Shown here: positions 8,403-16,317 of the stretch, piece by piece
How the letters are laid out: each line of letters opens with the position of its first letter
Numbering within the stretch: the stretch's first letter is position 1
Source of the DNA: Streptomyces sp. NBC_01460
Lineage (GTDB): Bacteria; Actinomycetota; Actinomycetes; Streptomycetales; Streptomycetaceae
NCBI RefSeq assembly: GCF_036227405.1
Contig: NZ_CP109473.1
Location: forward strand, 248,001-312,000
DNA: 64,000 bases
Direction: 5' to 3'
Notes under the pieces: generated by a model
The model's input: only the letters and a program-made list of their open reading frames with translations
Database searches by the model: none
What the model was told of the DNA's origin: nothing
Position numbers and translations under genes: made by a program

Positions 8403-9188
8403 ATGGAGGACCACACGGCCACCGGGATCGGTGCACGTCCGACGCCCCTCTTGCGGCAGTACGTCAACGAGTATGTCGGCTTCGACCTCCGCGGGCTCCC
8501 GACGGGGGTGCACTGCGGCCCGCCGAGCCGCGCGCTCACTGCGGTGATCAGCCTGTCAGATCCTTTGGAGGTGGCGGCGGGCGTTGGCGACGGGTCACCG
8601 GTCACCCGATTCGACAGCGTGGCCGGCGGTCTGATGTGCCGGTCCGTCGCGATTCACCACGACGGACGCCAGCAAGGTGTTCAGCTATCGCTGACACCGC
8701 TCGGGGCCCGGGCCGTCTACGGCATGCCCGCCGCCGAGCTCGCGCACCGACTGGTCCCACTCGACGAGCTTCTCGGAGCGCTTGCCGTCGAGCTGGTCGA
8801 CCGGCTCCGATCGGCGACGATCTGGGCGGCGCGGTTCGCCGTGCTGGACGAATTGCTCCTCCGAGCTGTCGGCCGTGGCGCCTGCGGCGACCACGTGCGC
8901 CCGGTGCGGTCCGAGGTAGCCGAAGCGTGGCGCCGCCTCGTCGCCGCGCGGGGTTGCGCCCAGGTCGGTGCGGTCGCTGTGGGCCTGTCGCCGAAGACCT
9001 TCGCCCGAGTCCTGCGCTTCGAGCACGCGCACGAGCTGGCGGCGGCGCGGCACCCGCTCCCGTGGGGCGATGTGGCAGCCGTCTCCGGCTACGCCGACCA
9101 GGCCCATCTCGTCCGGGACTGGCGCGAGTTCACGGGCCGGTCGCCGACGGCCTGGCGTCGCAGCGAAGTCCTCCTCGGAGCCGGGTAG
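8403..9188 (+). CDS. AraC-family regulator with a damaged first helix-turn-helix
   Basis: The 261-residue product matches AraC proteins with the N-terminal domain found in streptomycete members (PPSRALTAVISLSDP, VQLSLTPLGARAVYGMPAAE). The C-terminal DNA-binding domain ends normally with YADQAHLVRDWREFTGRSPT. The first helix-turn-helix is missing: the text jumps from QVGAVA straight to VGLSPKTFARVLRFEHA, where relatives carry about 17 extra residues of the EVGWSRRHL type. The in-frame deletion should abolish or alter DNA binding. The start is an ATG without a ribosome site, perhaps leaderless. It is followed in the same direction by a cupin and an SGNH hydrolase. Confidence 0.8.
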   Translation: MEDHTATGIGARPTPLLRQYVNEYVGFDLRGLPTGVHCGPPSRALTAVISLSDPLEVAAGVGDGSPVTRFDSVAGGLMCRSVAIHHDGRQQGVQLSLTPLGARAVYGMPAAELAHRLVPLDELLGALAVELVDRLRSATIWAARFAVLDELLLRAVGRGACGDHVRPVRSEVAEAWRRLVAARGCAQVGAVAVGLSPKTFARVLRFEHAHELAAARHPLPWGDVAAVSGYADQAHLVRDWREFTGRSPTAWRRSEVLLGAG

Positions 9189-9270
9189 CCGCCAACCCTC
9201 CGCCCGTCGTGTCGTCTTCTCTTCCCTTTTCTTCAAGACTGCCCGATCGCTGTCGTGGACGATCGTCGGC

Positions 9271-9741
9271 ATGAGACTCGTCAACCACGAACACCATGCC
9301 ATGGACCTGCGGACCACCCCCGTGCACCTCGGGCTGGGATCGAGAGCGAAACCCGTCGAGGGCTTCGCCTGGGACCCGGAGGTGCTCCAGGCCTACAGCG
9401 CCGCTGTCGCCGCAGACGGCGCGGAGGGCCGCATGGTAGCGATGTTCGACGGCGACGGACTCGGCGACCATGAGGAGTGCCACCCCGCAGGCGACGAACT
9501 GGTCGTCTGCCTCAGCGGGTCCGTGACGGTCACCCGCGACGTGGACGGGCTGCCCGACCGCGTCCCTCTCGGACCGGGCGAGGCCACCATCAATCCGGCC
9601 GGGGTATGGCACGTGGTCGACATGGAGGGGCCGACGTCCATCCTGGCCATCACTGCGACCCTCGGCACCGACCACCGTCCTCGGACCGACACCCGCCCGA
9701 CCGATCGCGTCGGCACGCCCAGCCCGGAGGAAGCGCTGTGA
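9271..9741 (+). CDS. Cupin domain protein
   Basis: The 156-residue protein has a single cupin fold with the two motifs G-D-H-E-E-C-H-P-A-G-D-E-L and PGEATINPAGVWHVVD. The His, Glu and distal His could bind a metal. Single-domain cupins bind small ligands or act as isomerases or dioxygenases; nothing here fixes the substrate. Its TGA overlaps the GTG of the next gene by 4 bases, so it is translationally coupled to the SGNH hydrolase, and the two probably act on the same compound. Confidence 0.82.
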   Translation: MRLVNHEHHAMDLRTTPVHLGLGSRAKPVEGFAWDPEVLQAYSAAVAADGAEGRMVAMFDGDGLGDHEECHPAGDELVVCLSGSVTVTRDVDGLPDRVPLGPGEATINPAGVWHVVDMEGPTSILAITATLGTDHRPRTDTRPTDRVGTPSPEEAL

Positions 9742-10457
9742 CGACACGCATCGCGTGCCTTGGCGACAGCCTCACCCGCGCGCAGTTCAGCGTCGACTAC
9801 CTGGAGCCTCTCGGACGACGCCACCCGCCCGGCGACGTGCAGCTTGCCCGTTTCGGTGTCAACGGCGACTTCGCCCACAACCTCTTGCAGCGCCTCGATG
9901 CTGTCGTCACGAACCCACCCGATGTGATCACCGTGTTGATCGGGACCAACGACGCCCGCGCCAGTCTTGCCGGCTACCCCGTCGACCAGGCCATGAAGCG
10001 CAAACGGCTCCCCGAACGTCCGTCGGCCGGCTGGTTCCAACAGTGCCTGGGAGCCGTCGTCGCACGGCTGCGAGCGGAGACCGACGCGACGATCGGCCTG
10101 CTGTCGCTACCGGTACTCGGCCAACAACTCGACGGAGCGGCGGCACAGGCATCGCAGGCGTACAGCCGGATGATCGCCGAGGTCGCCGCCACCGACGAGG
10201 TGGCCTACCTTCCGCTCCACGAACGCCAGATCGAGGAACTGCGCCAAGCAGACCCGCCGCCGATCTCGTACCGGGAGGTGACGCCCGCAGCGGCCGTCGG
10301 CGTCCTCGTCCAGCACGCAGTGCTGCGCCGCAGCCTCGACTCGATCTCGCGGCGGCGAGGTCTCGTGCTCACGACCGACCACATCCACCAGAACAGCCGC
10401 GGCGCCACCCTCATCTCTGAGGTCATCGACGCCGGTCTGCTGACCCGGAGCGCGTAA
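9738..10457 (+). CDS. SGNH/GDSL-family hydrolase
   Basis: The product of 239 residues has the SGNH blocks: block I ACLGDSLT with the nucleophile Ser, block III VLIGTND with Asn, and block V TDHIHQN with the Asp-x-x-His pair. No signal peptide is visible, so it is likely a cytoplasmic esterase or acylhydrolase. The GTG start (9738) overlaps the TGA of the cupin gene. The open frame extends upstream only because it overlaps the cupin gene in another frame. Confidence 0.87.
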   Translation: MTTRIACLGDSLTRAQFSVDYLEPLGRRHPPGDVQLARFGVNGDFAHNLLQRLDAVVTNPPDVITVLIGTNDARASLAGYPVDQAMKRKRLPERPSAGWFQQCLGAVVARLRAETDATIGLLSLPVLGQQLDGAAAQASQAYSRMIAEVAATDEVAYLPLHERQIEELRQADPPPISYREVTPAAAVGVLVQHAVLRRSLDSISRRRGLVLTTDHIHQNSRGATLISEVIDAGLLTRSA

Positions 10458-10894
10458 CCGGTTCCGGCGTCCGGCCAGTCGGATGCCGTCTGCCGCGCGG
10501 AGGTGGCATACCGATCCAGGCGGTCAACGCCTACGTCATCCGGCTCGTCCGGCTGCGTGACCACCGTGAGGGCACCTGGGGCACAGGGCAGGCTCGGCCG
10601 ATGCTGCGACCTCGGGAGCGCCCCGGTCCAGCGCGTACGGATCCGATTAGGCACATGCCCGGTGAGGTCGACCTTGATCTGCCGGACGCCACCTGATCGT
10701 GGGCCTCCCCCGGTCTTCGTACTGCACCTGTGCGGACGGATCTCGCGCGGCGAGCAACGCCACCCTGGCCCGGACCGCCCGGCCCTGCCGCGGCAGGGGG
10801 CGCAGCCCACCCGGCAGCCGGCCGGTCCGCGCGAGGTCCGGCCCCGCAGGCCCGGGACCAGGTCCGGGACCTCCGGGGCACGGATGGAGTGCCG
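10458..10894. other. Convergent intergenic region
   Basis: About 440 bases between the SGNH hydrolase (+) and the ribosome-inactivating protein (-). Open frames here are Arg/Pro/Ser-rich in all readings and lack starts with ribosome sites. I see no gene and no strong hairpin. Confidence 0.5.
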
Positions 10895-11830
10895 TCAGCG
10901 CGGACGCGATCCGCTGTGGATCTCCAGGTAGGACACGTACAGGATCAGCGCCTGGAGGGTGGAGAAGGTGCGGCCGCCTACGACGAGGGGCGGCTGGGCG
11001 GGGTTGTTGAGAACCCTGTAGACCCAGCTGGAGATGGAGCCCCAGTTCTGTTCCAGGTTCACGGCATCAGCGGTGAGCTGATTCGAGGTCCGGTTGAGGA
11101 TGTTGTTGCGGACCGTGTTGAAGATACGACCGAACCGCGCGGCCTCGGAGGTCGCCTGGATGATCATGACCAGGGCATTGCCGAGCCGCTGGGTACCCGC
11201 CGCGGTGTTCAGGTGGGTGCTGGCGGTACGCAGTTGCTGAAGGGCGTCGTCGAGGCTCGGCCCGTTGATGACATCGTCCGAGCGATTGCTGCCGCCGGGC
11301 AGGGTGGCGTAGTTGCCGTTCCAGGGAAGTCGGCGGGCGTTGACCCCGAGGACGGCGTCGAAGCTGTCGGGCCAGGTGTCGTTGAAGGCGAAGTGGCCCT
11401 CCCCCGGCTGGTAGAAGCCCGCCAGGTAGAGGTTGTTGGCCCAGAAATACAGGGCGGCCTGCTGCTGTCCGTAGCGCCATACGTTGATCTGGATCAGACG
11501 CGAGGTCTGCGAGGTGGTCTCGTCGACCGACGTCTGGTAGAAGTCATGCCCGCTGACCGAGTGGATGTTGGCGATCATGCCCCAGTAGCCGTTGTGCGGG
11601 TCGGTGCCGCCGTTTCCCAGGCCGTCGGTGACCCAGTCGTACACCGTGAGCGGCTGGTTGGGGTCCGCCTGCGCCGCGGGTGCGGTCAGCCCGGCCAGCC
11701 CGACGGCCAGGGCGAAGGCCAGGAGCAGGGCTCCTGCCCGGCGCCGTATCCGCCGCAGCGGACTCTCTCGTGCCTCCCGTAACTTTCGCGGAAGCACCGG
11801 CCGGACGTCGTGGATCATGAGGTGCTGCAC
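10895..11830 (-). CDS. Secreted ribosome-inactivating protein (rRNA N-glycosylase)
   Basis: The 311-residue product has a signal peptide (RRRAGALLLAFALAVGLAGL ... AQADP) and then a full ribosome-inactivating domain. Every active-site landmark of ricin A chain is present: Tyr in NNLYLAGF (~135), Tyr in GNYATLPG (~174), the Glu and Arg of MIIQATSEAARFGRI (~229 and ~232) and Trp in LEQNWGSISSWV (~263). Such enzymes remove one adenine from the sarcin-ricin loop of large-subunit rRNA. No lectin chain follows, so it is a type-1-like single-domain toxin, exported by the producer. The GTG start at 11830 has AGAAGGGA 7 bases upstream. No immunity gene is recognisable next to it. Confidence 0.88.
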   Translation of the reverse strand: MQHLMIHDVRPVLPRKLREARESPLRRIRRRAGALLLAFALAVGLAGLTAPAAQADPNQPLTVYDWVTDGLGNGGTDPHNGYWGMIANIHSVSGHDFYQTSVDETTSQTSRLIQINVWRYGQQQAALYFWANNLYLAGFYQPGEGHFAFNDTWPDSFDAVLGVNARRLPWNGNYATLPGGSNRSDDVINGPSLDDALQQLRTASTHLNTAAGTQRLGNALVMIIQATSEAARFGRIFNTVRNNILNRTSNQLTADAVNLEQNWGSISSWVYRVLNNPAQPPLVVGGRTFSTLQALILYVSYLEIHSGSRPR

Positions 11831-12316
11831 AGATGGGTCCCTTCTGGCCGTCGCGACTGCGCCGGCCGGTGGAGGGGAGCGGCCCACAGAGCCGCACCCC
11901 GGGCGCCGGAGTCCGGCCGGACGTCGTGATCGTCCGGCCCGGTTCCGGCGCACAGCTACGCCAGGACCGACCATAGGAAGCGACGAGGCACGCGTATGGC
12001 CCCTGTGTGCCAAGGCATGTGCTCACAGCGACCGAAGTCGTCCGGCAGGGAGGAGAGGACCGGGGTGACCAGGCCGAGGCGGCCGATCAGCGTCGCACGA
12101 GCAGGTCGATCACGCCCGTCAGATCCGCCTCGCCGCCGCCTTCGGCCAGGCGGCGCGGCGGTGCATCAGCTCGAACCAGCGGCACAGCACTTCCGTGCTG
12201 CCCTGTGCCGCTTGTGATCGTGGACGTCGCCCAGCTGGGGGGGTGAATGACCGTTGCGCTCATCAGCGATTACTCCGATGGTGCAGTCCGGTGACGCGTC
12301 CGGCGATACTTGTCCT
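11831..12316. other. Divergent intergenic region
   Basis: About 490 bases between the ribosome-inactivating protein gene (-) and the frameshifted repeat-protein gene (+). No gene is supported. GATACT at 12305-12310 may be the -10 element for a leaderless transcript beginning at the GTG at 12317. Confidence 0.4.
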
Positions 12317-12716
12317 GTGGACTGGTCGGAGCGAGCTCGGGAGGCTGAACAGCTTCAGGACTGGGACGTGGCGATCGCGCTGGTAAGCACCCACGCCGCG
12401 TGCTTCTCCGACGATCCGGACATGCACGACAACCACCTCTGGCACATGGACCTACTGGCCCGAGCGGAACGTATTCCGGAACTTACGGAACGCGCCCTTA
12501 CGGATAGCCACGCACGTCGAAGACTCAACAGATCGCTTCGAGAGCGGGGTATGGAGACGGCGCTGCGTGCGCGCCGAAGGCGGTGACCGTGACGCCCTGT
12601 ACGTCCTGGTTCGACTGATGTGCGAGATGGGTCGGGTGCAAGAAGCCCAGAAGGCAGTCCAAGAAATCGGCCCGGAGGACCAGTACGCTCACCAGATTGT
12701 GGCCGGAGCCTGCTGA
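12317..12716 (+). pseudogene. Frameshifted TPR-like repeat protein
   Basis: The first part reads DWSERAREAEQLQDWDVAIA, HAACFSDDPDMHDNHLWHMD and ends in RSLRERGMETALRARRRR at a TGA (12583). In the neighbouring frame the protein goes on with AEGGDRDALYVLVRLMCEMG and QEAQKAVQEIGPEDQYAHQI to a TGA at 12714-12716. Helical-repeat character (paired helices, Ala/Leu periodicity) runs through both pieces, so one frameshift near 12565-12575 broke a protein of about 132 residues. A sequencing error could also explain this. The GTG start has no ribosome site. Confidence 0.75.
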
Positions 12717-12730
12717 CCACAGGTGTCCGG

Positions 12731-12919
12731 CTACGGCTTCCTCGTGACGATGCCGGTGTCGATCTCGGTGAGAATGTCAAGCTTGACCAGGCGCTTCGGC
12801 TTGGCCCGAGCGCCTTCGACGTTCTTAGGCATCAGTTCGTGACCCATGGCTCGGCAGATGTCGCCGGCGCGAAGTGGTCCGGTCGCATGGTTGAAGGCGT
12901 CGAGGATGCGGGGGTAGTC
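12731..12919 (-). pseudogene. C-terminal remnant of a mobile-element-like or HTH protein
   Basis: The minus strand encodes 62 residues, from DYPRILDAFNHATGPLRAGD through ARAKPKRLVKLDILTEIDTG to a TAG. The pattern is a winged-helix C-terminus of the kind seen at the ends of actinobacterial insertion-element or related hypothetical proteins. No start and no N-terminal part are present; upstream the frame dissolves, with another stray piece (VPGLFAAETRDGETAVIIDG) in a different frame at 12950-13010. It is a remnant; the parent family is uncertain. Confidence 0.5.
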
Positions 12920-13164
12920 AAGACCGGCGCCTGGTGGTACACCCGTCGATGATCACGGCTGTCTCGCCGTCGCGGGTCTCAGCGGCGAACAGACCCGGCA
13001 CCGTGCTGGAGGCCGGAGGCGTACGGCCGGCAAGGACAGCTGCGCTTCGGACGGTGCAGGGCTTTCCGAATGTGCTTCCTCGCCCGCCGGGCAGAACTAC
13101 CGGGAATGGATCGGCCCCTGCCTGTCGGACGGCAGCTTGCGGCCGTAGCAATCCCTCCGGGGGA

Positions 13165-14088
13165 TCAAGCCGGCAGCCGCTGGGCCGCGATGTGGTCGTG
13201 TGTCGGGATGATCGCGACTCGGTCCTTGACGGCGTGCAGGCGGTGCAGCGTACGGAAGGCCTCGTGCCGGTCCTCGTCGGCGAGCGCGCCGGGGTAGCCG
13301 GCTTTTTGCCGGATGAGGTCGACCTGGTCGGTGTGCCAGGCGGCGTCGCCCGCGAGCAGCACCCAGCCCGTTGCCGTGTGCGCGAGAACGCCGATGCTGC
13401 CAGGGGTGTGTCCTGCGAGGTCGACGAGCACGACGGAACCGTCACCGAAGAGGTCGTGGCTGGTGGTGAACGTGAGGACCGGCGGGCCGTCCAGTTCGTA
13501 CGGGACGATGCCCCGACCGCGCAGGGCCTCGCGGACGCCACCCACGGGTGCGACCGAGCCTTGCATGACCCAGTCGTGTTCGCGGCGGTGCAGATGTACC
13601 GGCAGTTCGGGAAGATCGAGGAGTCCGCAGACGTGGTCCCAATGCGTGTGCGTCGGCAGCGCGAAATCTACGCCGGAACCTGACCGCTCACGCAGCGCGG
13701 TGATGGTGGCGACGGTGTCGGCCGGGGGACGCACCGCGACCCGCAGGACCGCCGGCAATTCGGCAACGGCTCGGCTGTCGACATCGAGGCAGACACTCGG
13801 ATCCACGATGAACGTCGCTTCCGGGTGGGTGATCACGAACGACAGCAGCGAATTCGCGATGCGCCGCGGCTGCCGCAGGCCCTCCACGATCAGGGCGGTG
13901 GGGACGGACCGCGGCACCTGTCGCAGTGCGGACACGGTGACCGACACCGCCGCGTCCGGTATCCCCGCGTCGGTCAAGCCGCGCAGAAAGCGCTGGTCGG
14001 GACGTCGGGGACGGACAAGACCCGTTGCCAGGCCCACGACCGCGCCACAGCATGCTGCCAACTTGGGTGATCTCACAGCGTCAGACAC
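13165..14088 (-). CDS. MBL-fold metallo-hydrolase
   Basis: The 307-residue protein contains the complete metallo-beta-lactamase motif set: THTHWDH (H-x-H-x-D-H, two-metal site), VDLAGHTPGSIGVL with the bridging His, LLAGDAAWHTDQ with the metal-bridging Asp, and IIPTHDH near the C-terminus. Substrates in this superfamily include lactones, thioesters and phosphodiesters; nothing narrows it further. The N-terminal stretch (SDAVRSPKLAACCGAVVGLA) may be a weak membrane or export segment. The gene is divergent from a MerR regulator, with a perfect dyad in the shared promoter. Confidence 0.9.
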   Translation of the reverse strand: MSDAVRSPKLAACCGAVVGLATGLVRPRRPDQRFLRGLTDAGIPDAAVSVTVSALRQVPRSVPTALIVEGLRQPRRIANSLLSFVITHPEATFIVDPSVCLDVDSRAVAELPAVLRVAVRPPADTVATITALRERSGSGVDFALPTHTHWDHVCGLLDLPELPVHLHRREHDWVMQGSVAPVGGVREALRGRGIVPYELDGPPVLTFTTSHDLFGDGSVVLVDLAGHTPGSIGVLAHTATGWVLLAGDAAWHTDQVDLIRQKAGYPGALADEDRHEAFRTLHRLHAVKDRVAIIPTHDHIAAQRLPA

Positions 14089-14136
14089 AGGAACGTCGTC
14101 CCTTTCACGATCGGGTGGTGCGTGCGATGGCGGGAC

Positions 14137-14165
14137 GGTATAACTTCAGGCCGACCTGAAGTAAA
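14137..14165 (-). promoter_or_regulatory. Promoter of the MBL gene with an embedded MerR dyad
   Basis: A perfect inverted repeat ACTTCAGG-CCGA-CCTGAAGT spans 14143-14162. On the minus strand it fills the spacer between a -35-like TTTACT (14165..14160) and a -10-like TATACC (14142..14137), 17 bases apart. This placement is the classical MerR-family arrangement, so the adjacent MerR protein probably controls the MBL hydrolase and itself. Confidence 0.7.
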
Positions 14166-14173
14166 GGAATGTG

Positions 14174-14635
14174 ATGCCCGCAGTGGAGTTGAAGATCGGC
14201 GAGGCGGCTGCCCGGCTCGGGGTGGCACCCCATGTCCTCCGACACTGGGAAGACATCAAGTTGCTCATCCCGCGCCGACTGCCCTCCGGGCATCGCGTCT
14301 ACGACGACCAGACCATCGGCCAGGCCCGCTTCATCCAGATCTGTCAGCGAGCTGGGCTGTCACTCACCGAGATCGGTGAACTTGCCGCGGGGAAACGGAT
14401 CGACCGCATCGGCCTGGTCAACGCGAAGCGCACCCGGATCGCCGAACACGTCGCGAACCTCGAACTGGCTGACCGGTTCCTGGCCCACCTGGTGCGCTGC
14501 GTACACCCGGTCATCTCCGACTGTCCGGAGTGTTCGGCCCTGGTGGAGCGGGGCGCTCGGTCACCAACTCTGCAGGAGTATGACTCCACGGGTTCCATCA
14601 AAGCGGTGAGGAGCATCCGTGGCGGCTCGTCCTGA
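14174..14635 (+). CDS. MerR-family transcriptional regulator
   Basis: The 153-residue protein has the winged helix of MerR at its N-terminus (LKIGEAAARLGVAPHVLRHW, with the wing RLPSGHRVYDD), a long dimerisation helix (about 75-115), and a short C-terminal effector region with three Cys (CVHPVISDCPECSALVERG) that could bind a metal or sense redox state. A GTG three bases upstream is an alternative start. It is divergent from the MBL hydrolase, with a dyad between them ending 11 bases before this start, which implies autoregulation. Confidence 0.88.
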   Translation: MPAVELKIGEAAARLGVAPHVLRHWEDIKLLIPRRLPSGHRVYDDQTIGQARFIQICQRAGLSLTEIGELAAGKRIDRIGLVNAKRTRIAEHVANLELADRFLAHLVRCVHPVISDCPECSALVERGARSPTLQEYDSTGSIKAVRSIRGGSS

Positions 14636-14763
14636 CGCGGCGTCGCTCCCACCTCGATCGTCGAACCGGACGTAGACCGGCACGTCCAGGGCCCCGGCCA
14701 CGGCCCGGCACGGTTGTGGCTGGAACCGTGCCGCCGCCGCCGACCGGCTGGTCTACTGCGCAC

Positions 14764-15195
14764 ATGGCAGATCAGAAACAGTGCACAGTAGTACGAAACG
14801 GTACGTATGAAGGCCTCCAGGGCGGTAGATTCGGAGCAGGGATCAGCGCCCAGTCCGCCGGAGCCGAGCGGCTCTGTCTGCACCAGTTGGTGATGCCGGC
14901 AGGCACCCGAGGCCGCCCTCACCTTCACGAGGGGCACGAGTCGGCCATTTTCATCCAGTCCGGACAGGTAGAGGTATGGCATGGCCAGGACCTCGCCGAG
15001 CACGTCGTTCTGCACGCCGGCGACTACATTCACATCCCCGCGGGCATGCCCCACATGCCCGCCAACACAGGAGCCGATGACCTGGTGTGCGTCGTCGCGC
15101 GCACCGATCCTGACGAACAGGAAGGTGTTCGCCTGCTCGAACTCCCCGACTGGCTGGCGTCCCGGATCGGCCCGCTGCCTGTCGGCGCCGGCTGA
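14764..15195 (+). CDS. Cupin domain protein
   Basis: The 143-residue protein is a single-domain cupin. Motif 1 is GRPHLHEGHESAIFIQSGQV with the metal ligands H-x-H and Glu; motif 2 is GDYIHIPAGMPHMPAN with the distal His. The full ligand set suggests a metal-binding enzyme or sensor. The upstream 130 bases hold a minus-strand piece reading AVAGALDVPVYVRFDDRGG that may be a coding remnant. There is no obvious operon partner. Confidence 0.83.
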   Translation: MADQKQCTVVRNGTYEGLQGGRFGAGISAQSAGAERLCLHQLVMPAGTRGRPHLHEGHESAIFIQSGQVEVWHGQDLAEHVVLHAGDYIHIPAGMPHMPANTGADDLVCVVARTDPDEQEGVRLLELPDWLASRIGPLPVGAG

Positions 15196-15342
15196 ACCGG
15201 ATCCGCTCCCGGCCTGCGGCAGCACATGCCGCGTACGGTCGCCACCGGTCAGGGGTGCGCCTCGGACTGCCAGGCGCCAGGACCGGTCACCACGGGGGCG
15301 ACAGCCGGCCGCCCCCGGCCGGCTGCCTGGCGCGGGTGCCAG

Positions 15343-15816
15343 ATGGACCCTATGGTCAGCTGCGTGAAACTCCTGGACGCGCAGCATGTCGATGCCTACG
15401 TCGACTACTACGGCCTCTGTTTGCAGGATGCCGACGACAGTTGGTTGCCGGCGATGTTTCCCGATGGGTTCGCTCCGGGCCCCTTCCTCTCGGAACAACG
15501 AGGGCGCATCGACTTGACGAGTGCCGGCCACACTCAGACCGTGTCCTTCGATGTAGAGGTATGGGATGGTGCGGCCCCGGCACCGGAAGGGGAATGGGAC
15601 GAGTCCGCGACCGCCCGCATCGATTGTCGCTCCGGGGAGTTGCGCCTGTGGGGTGTCGCAGGCGGGCCCGCTCCGCGCGGCATCGTCCTGTCGAGCGCAC
15701 CTCGGACATGGAACGTGCGCGTCCGGTGCCGGGGCCGGGAGGCTGCGCGCCGGGAGTGCCTTCTGGGTGTTCCTCATGGGCTGGAGCGGTATCTGGCTCA
15801 GTTCTGGCCACTCTGA
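15343..15816 (+). CDS. Conserved hypothetical protein
   Basis: The product of about 157 residues starts near MDPMVSCVKLLDAQHVDAYV and ends with HGLERYLAQFWPL. It is rich in aromatic residues and Asp/Glu (FDVEVWDGAAPAPEGEWDES, LRLWGVAGG), looks like a compact alpha/beta cytosolic protein and has no signal peptide. I do not recognise the family; the composition resembles small immunity-type proteins, but this is only an impression. The start is uncertain: the ATG at 15343 has no ribosome site, and GTG at 15364 is possible. Confidence 0.6.
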   Translation: MDPMVSCVKLLDAQHVDAYVDYYGLCLQDADDSWLPAMFPDGFAPGPFLSEQRGRIDLTSAGHTQTVSFDVEVWDGAAPAPEGEWDESATARIDCRSGELRLWGVAGGPAPRGIVLSSAPRTWNVRVRCRGREAARRECLLGVPHGLERYLAQFWPL

Positions 15817-15888
15817 TGCCCGGGACGAGTGGCCGGGGCGGAGTCGAATACCTCCGGAGCCCGCTGTCGGCCGAACGCCCGAGGATGG

Positions 15889-16290
15889 TCAGACCGGCAG
15901 GGCGGGACGCAGCCGGCGCGCAACCACTGCCGGAGAGGCACCGGTCGTGAGCACAGCAGTACCCATCAGCAGGAAGTAGGCGGACAGCGGCAGCACCGCG
16001 GTCAGCCGGGCCCAGCCCCGCCAGCACCACGGTGAGCGGCAGCGCGCCGAGCGAGACCACGGTGACGGCGGCTGCGGCGACCGTAGGGATGACGCCGCCC
16101 GCCGGGCCGCTGTACGGGCCTCCTCACGCGCTTTGGGGCGCGTCGGGCCTCGGCCGATGCCTTCGGCGGCGCGCACGCCGATGCCGAACTGAGCCAGGCC
16201 CGCTGCGCTGCATAGCGAAAGCGGCGAAGCCAAGGTGCCAGGCGACCGCGACCCGCGGCCGCACTTCGGCGTTGGGGCGGCACTTCAACC
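15889..16290 (-). pseudogene. Broken membrane protein
   Basis: On the minus strand, hydrophobic coding pieces occur in successive frames: RVAVAWHLGFAAFAMQRSG (near 16240), GGVIPTVAAAAVTVVSLGAL and PLTVVLAGLG (16030-16110), and LTAVLPLSAYFLLMGTAVLT with a proper end RLRPALPV at a stop at 15889. At least two frameshifts separate them. The pieces look like transmembrane helices of one small integral membrane protein of unknown family. Confidence 0.55.
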
Positions 16291-16317
16291 ATGTGTCACA
16301 TACGGGGGATGATGTGA

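Noticed and set aside
13165..13541. Open minus-strand frame overlapping the MBL gene
   Set aside because: It is Ser/Thr/Arg-rich and out of frame with the MBL motifs; only its end (12950-13010) looks like a remnant.
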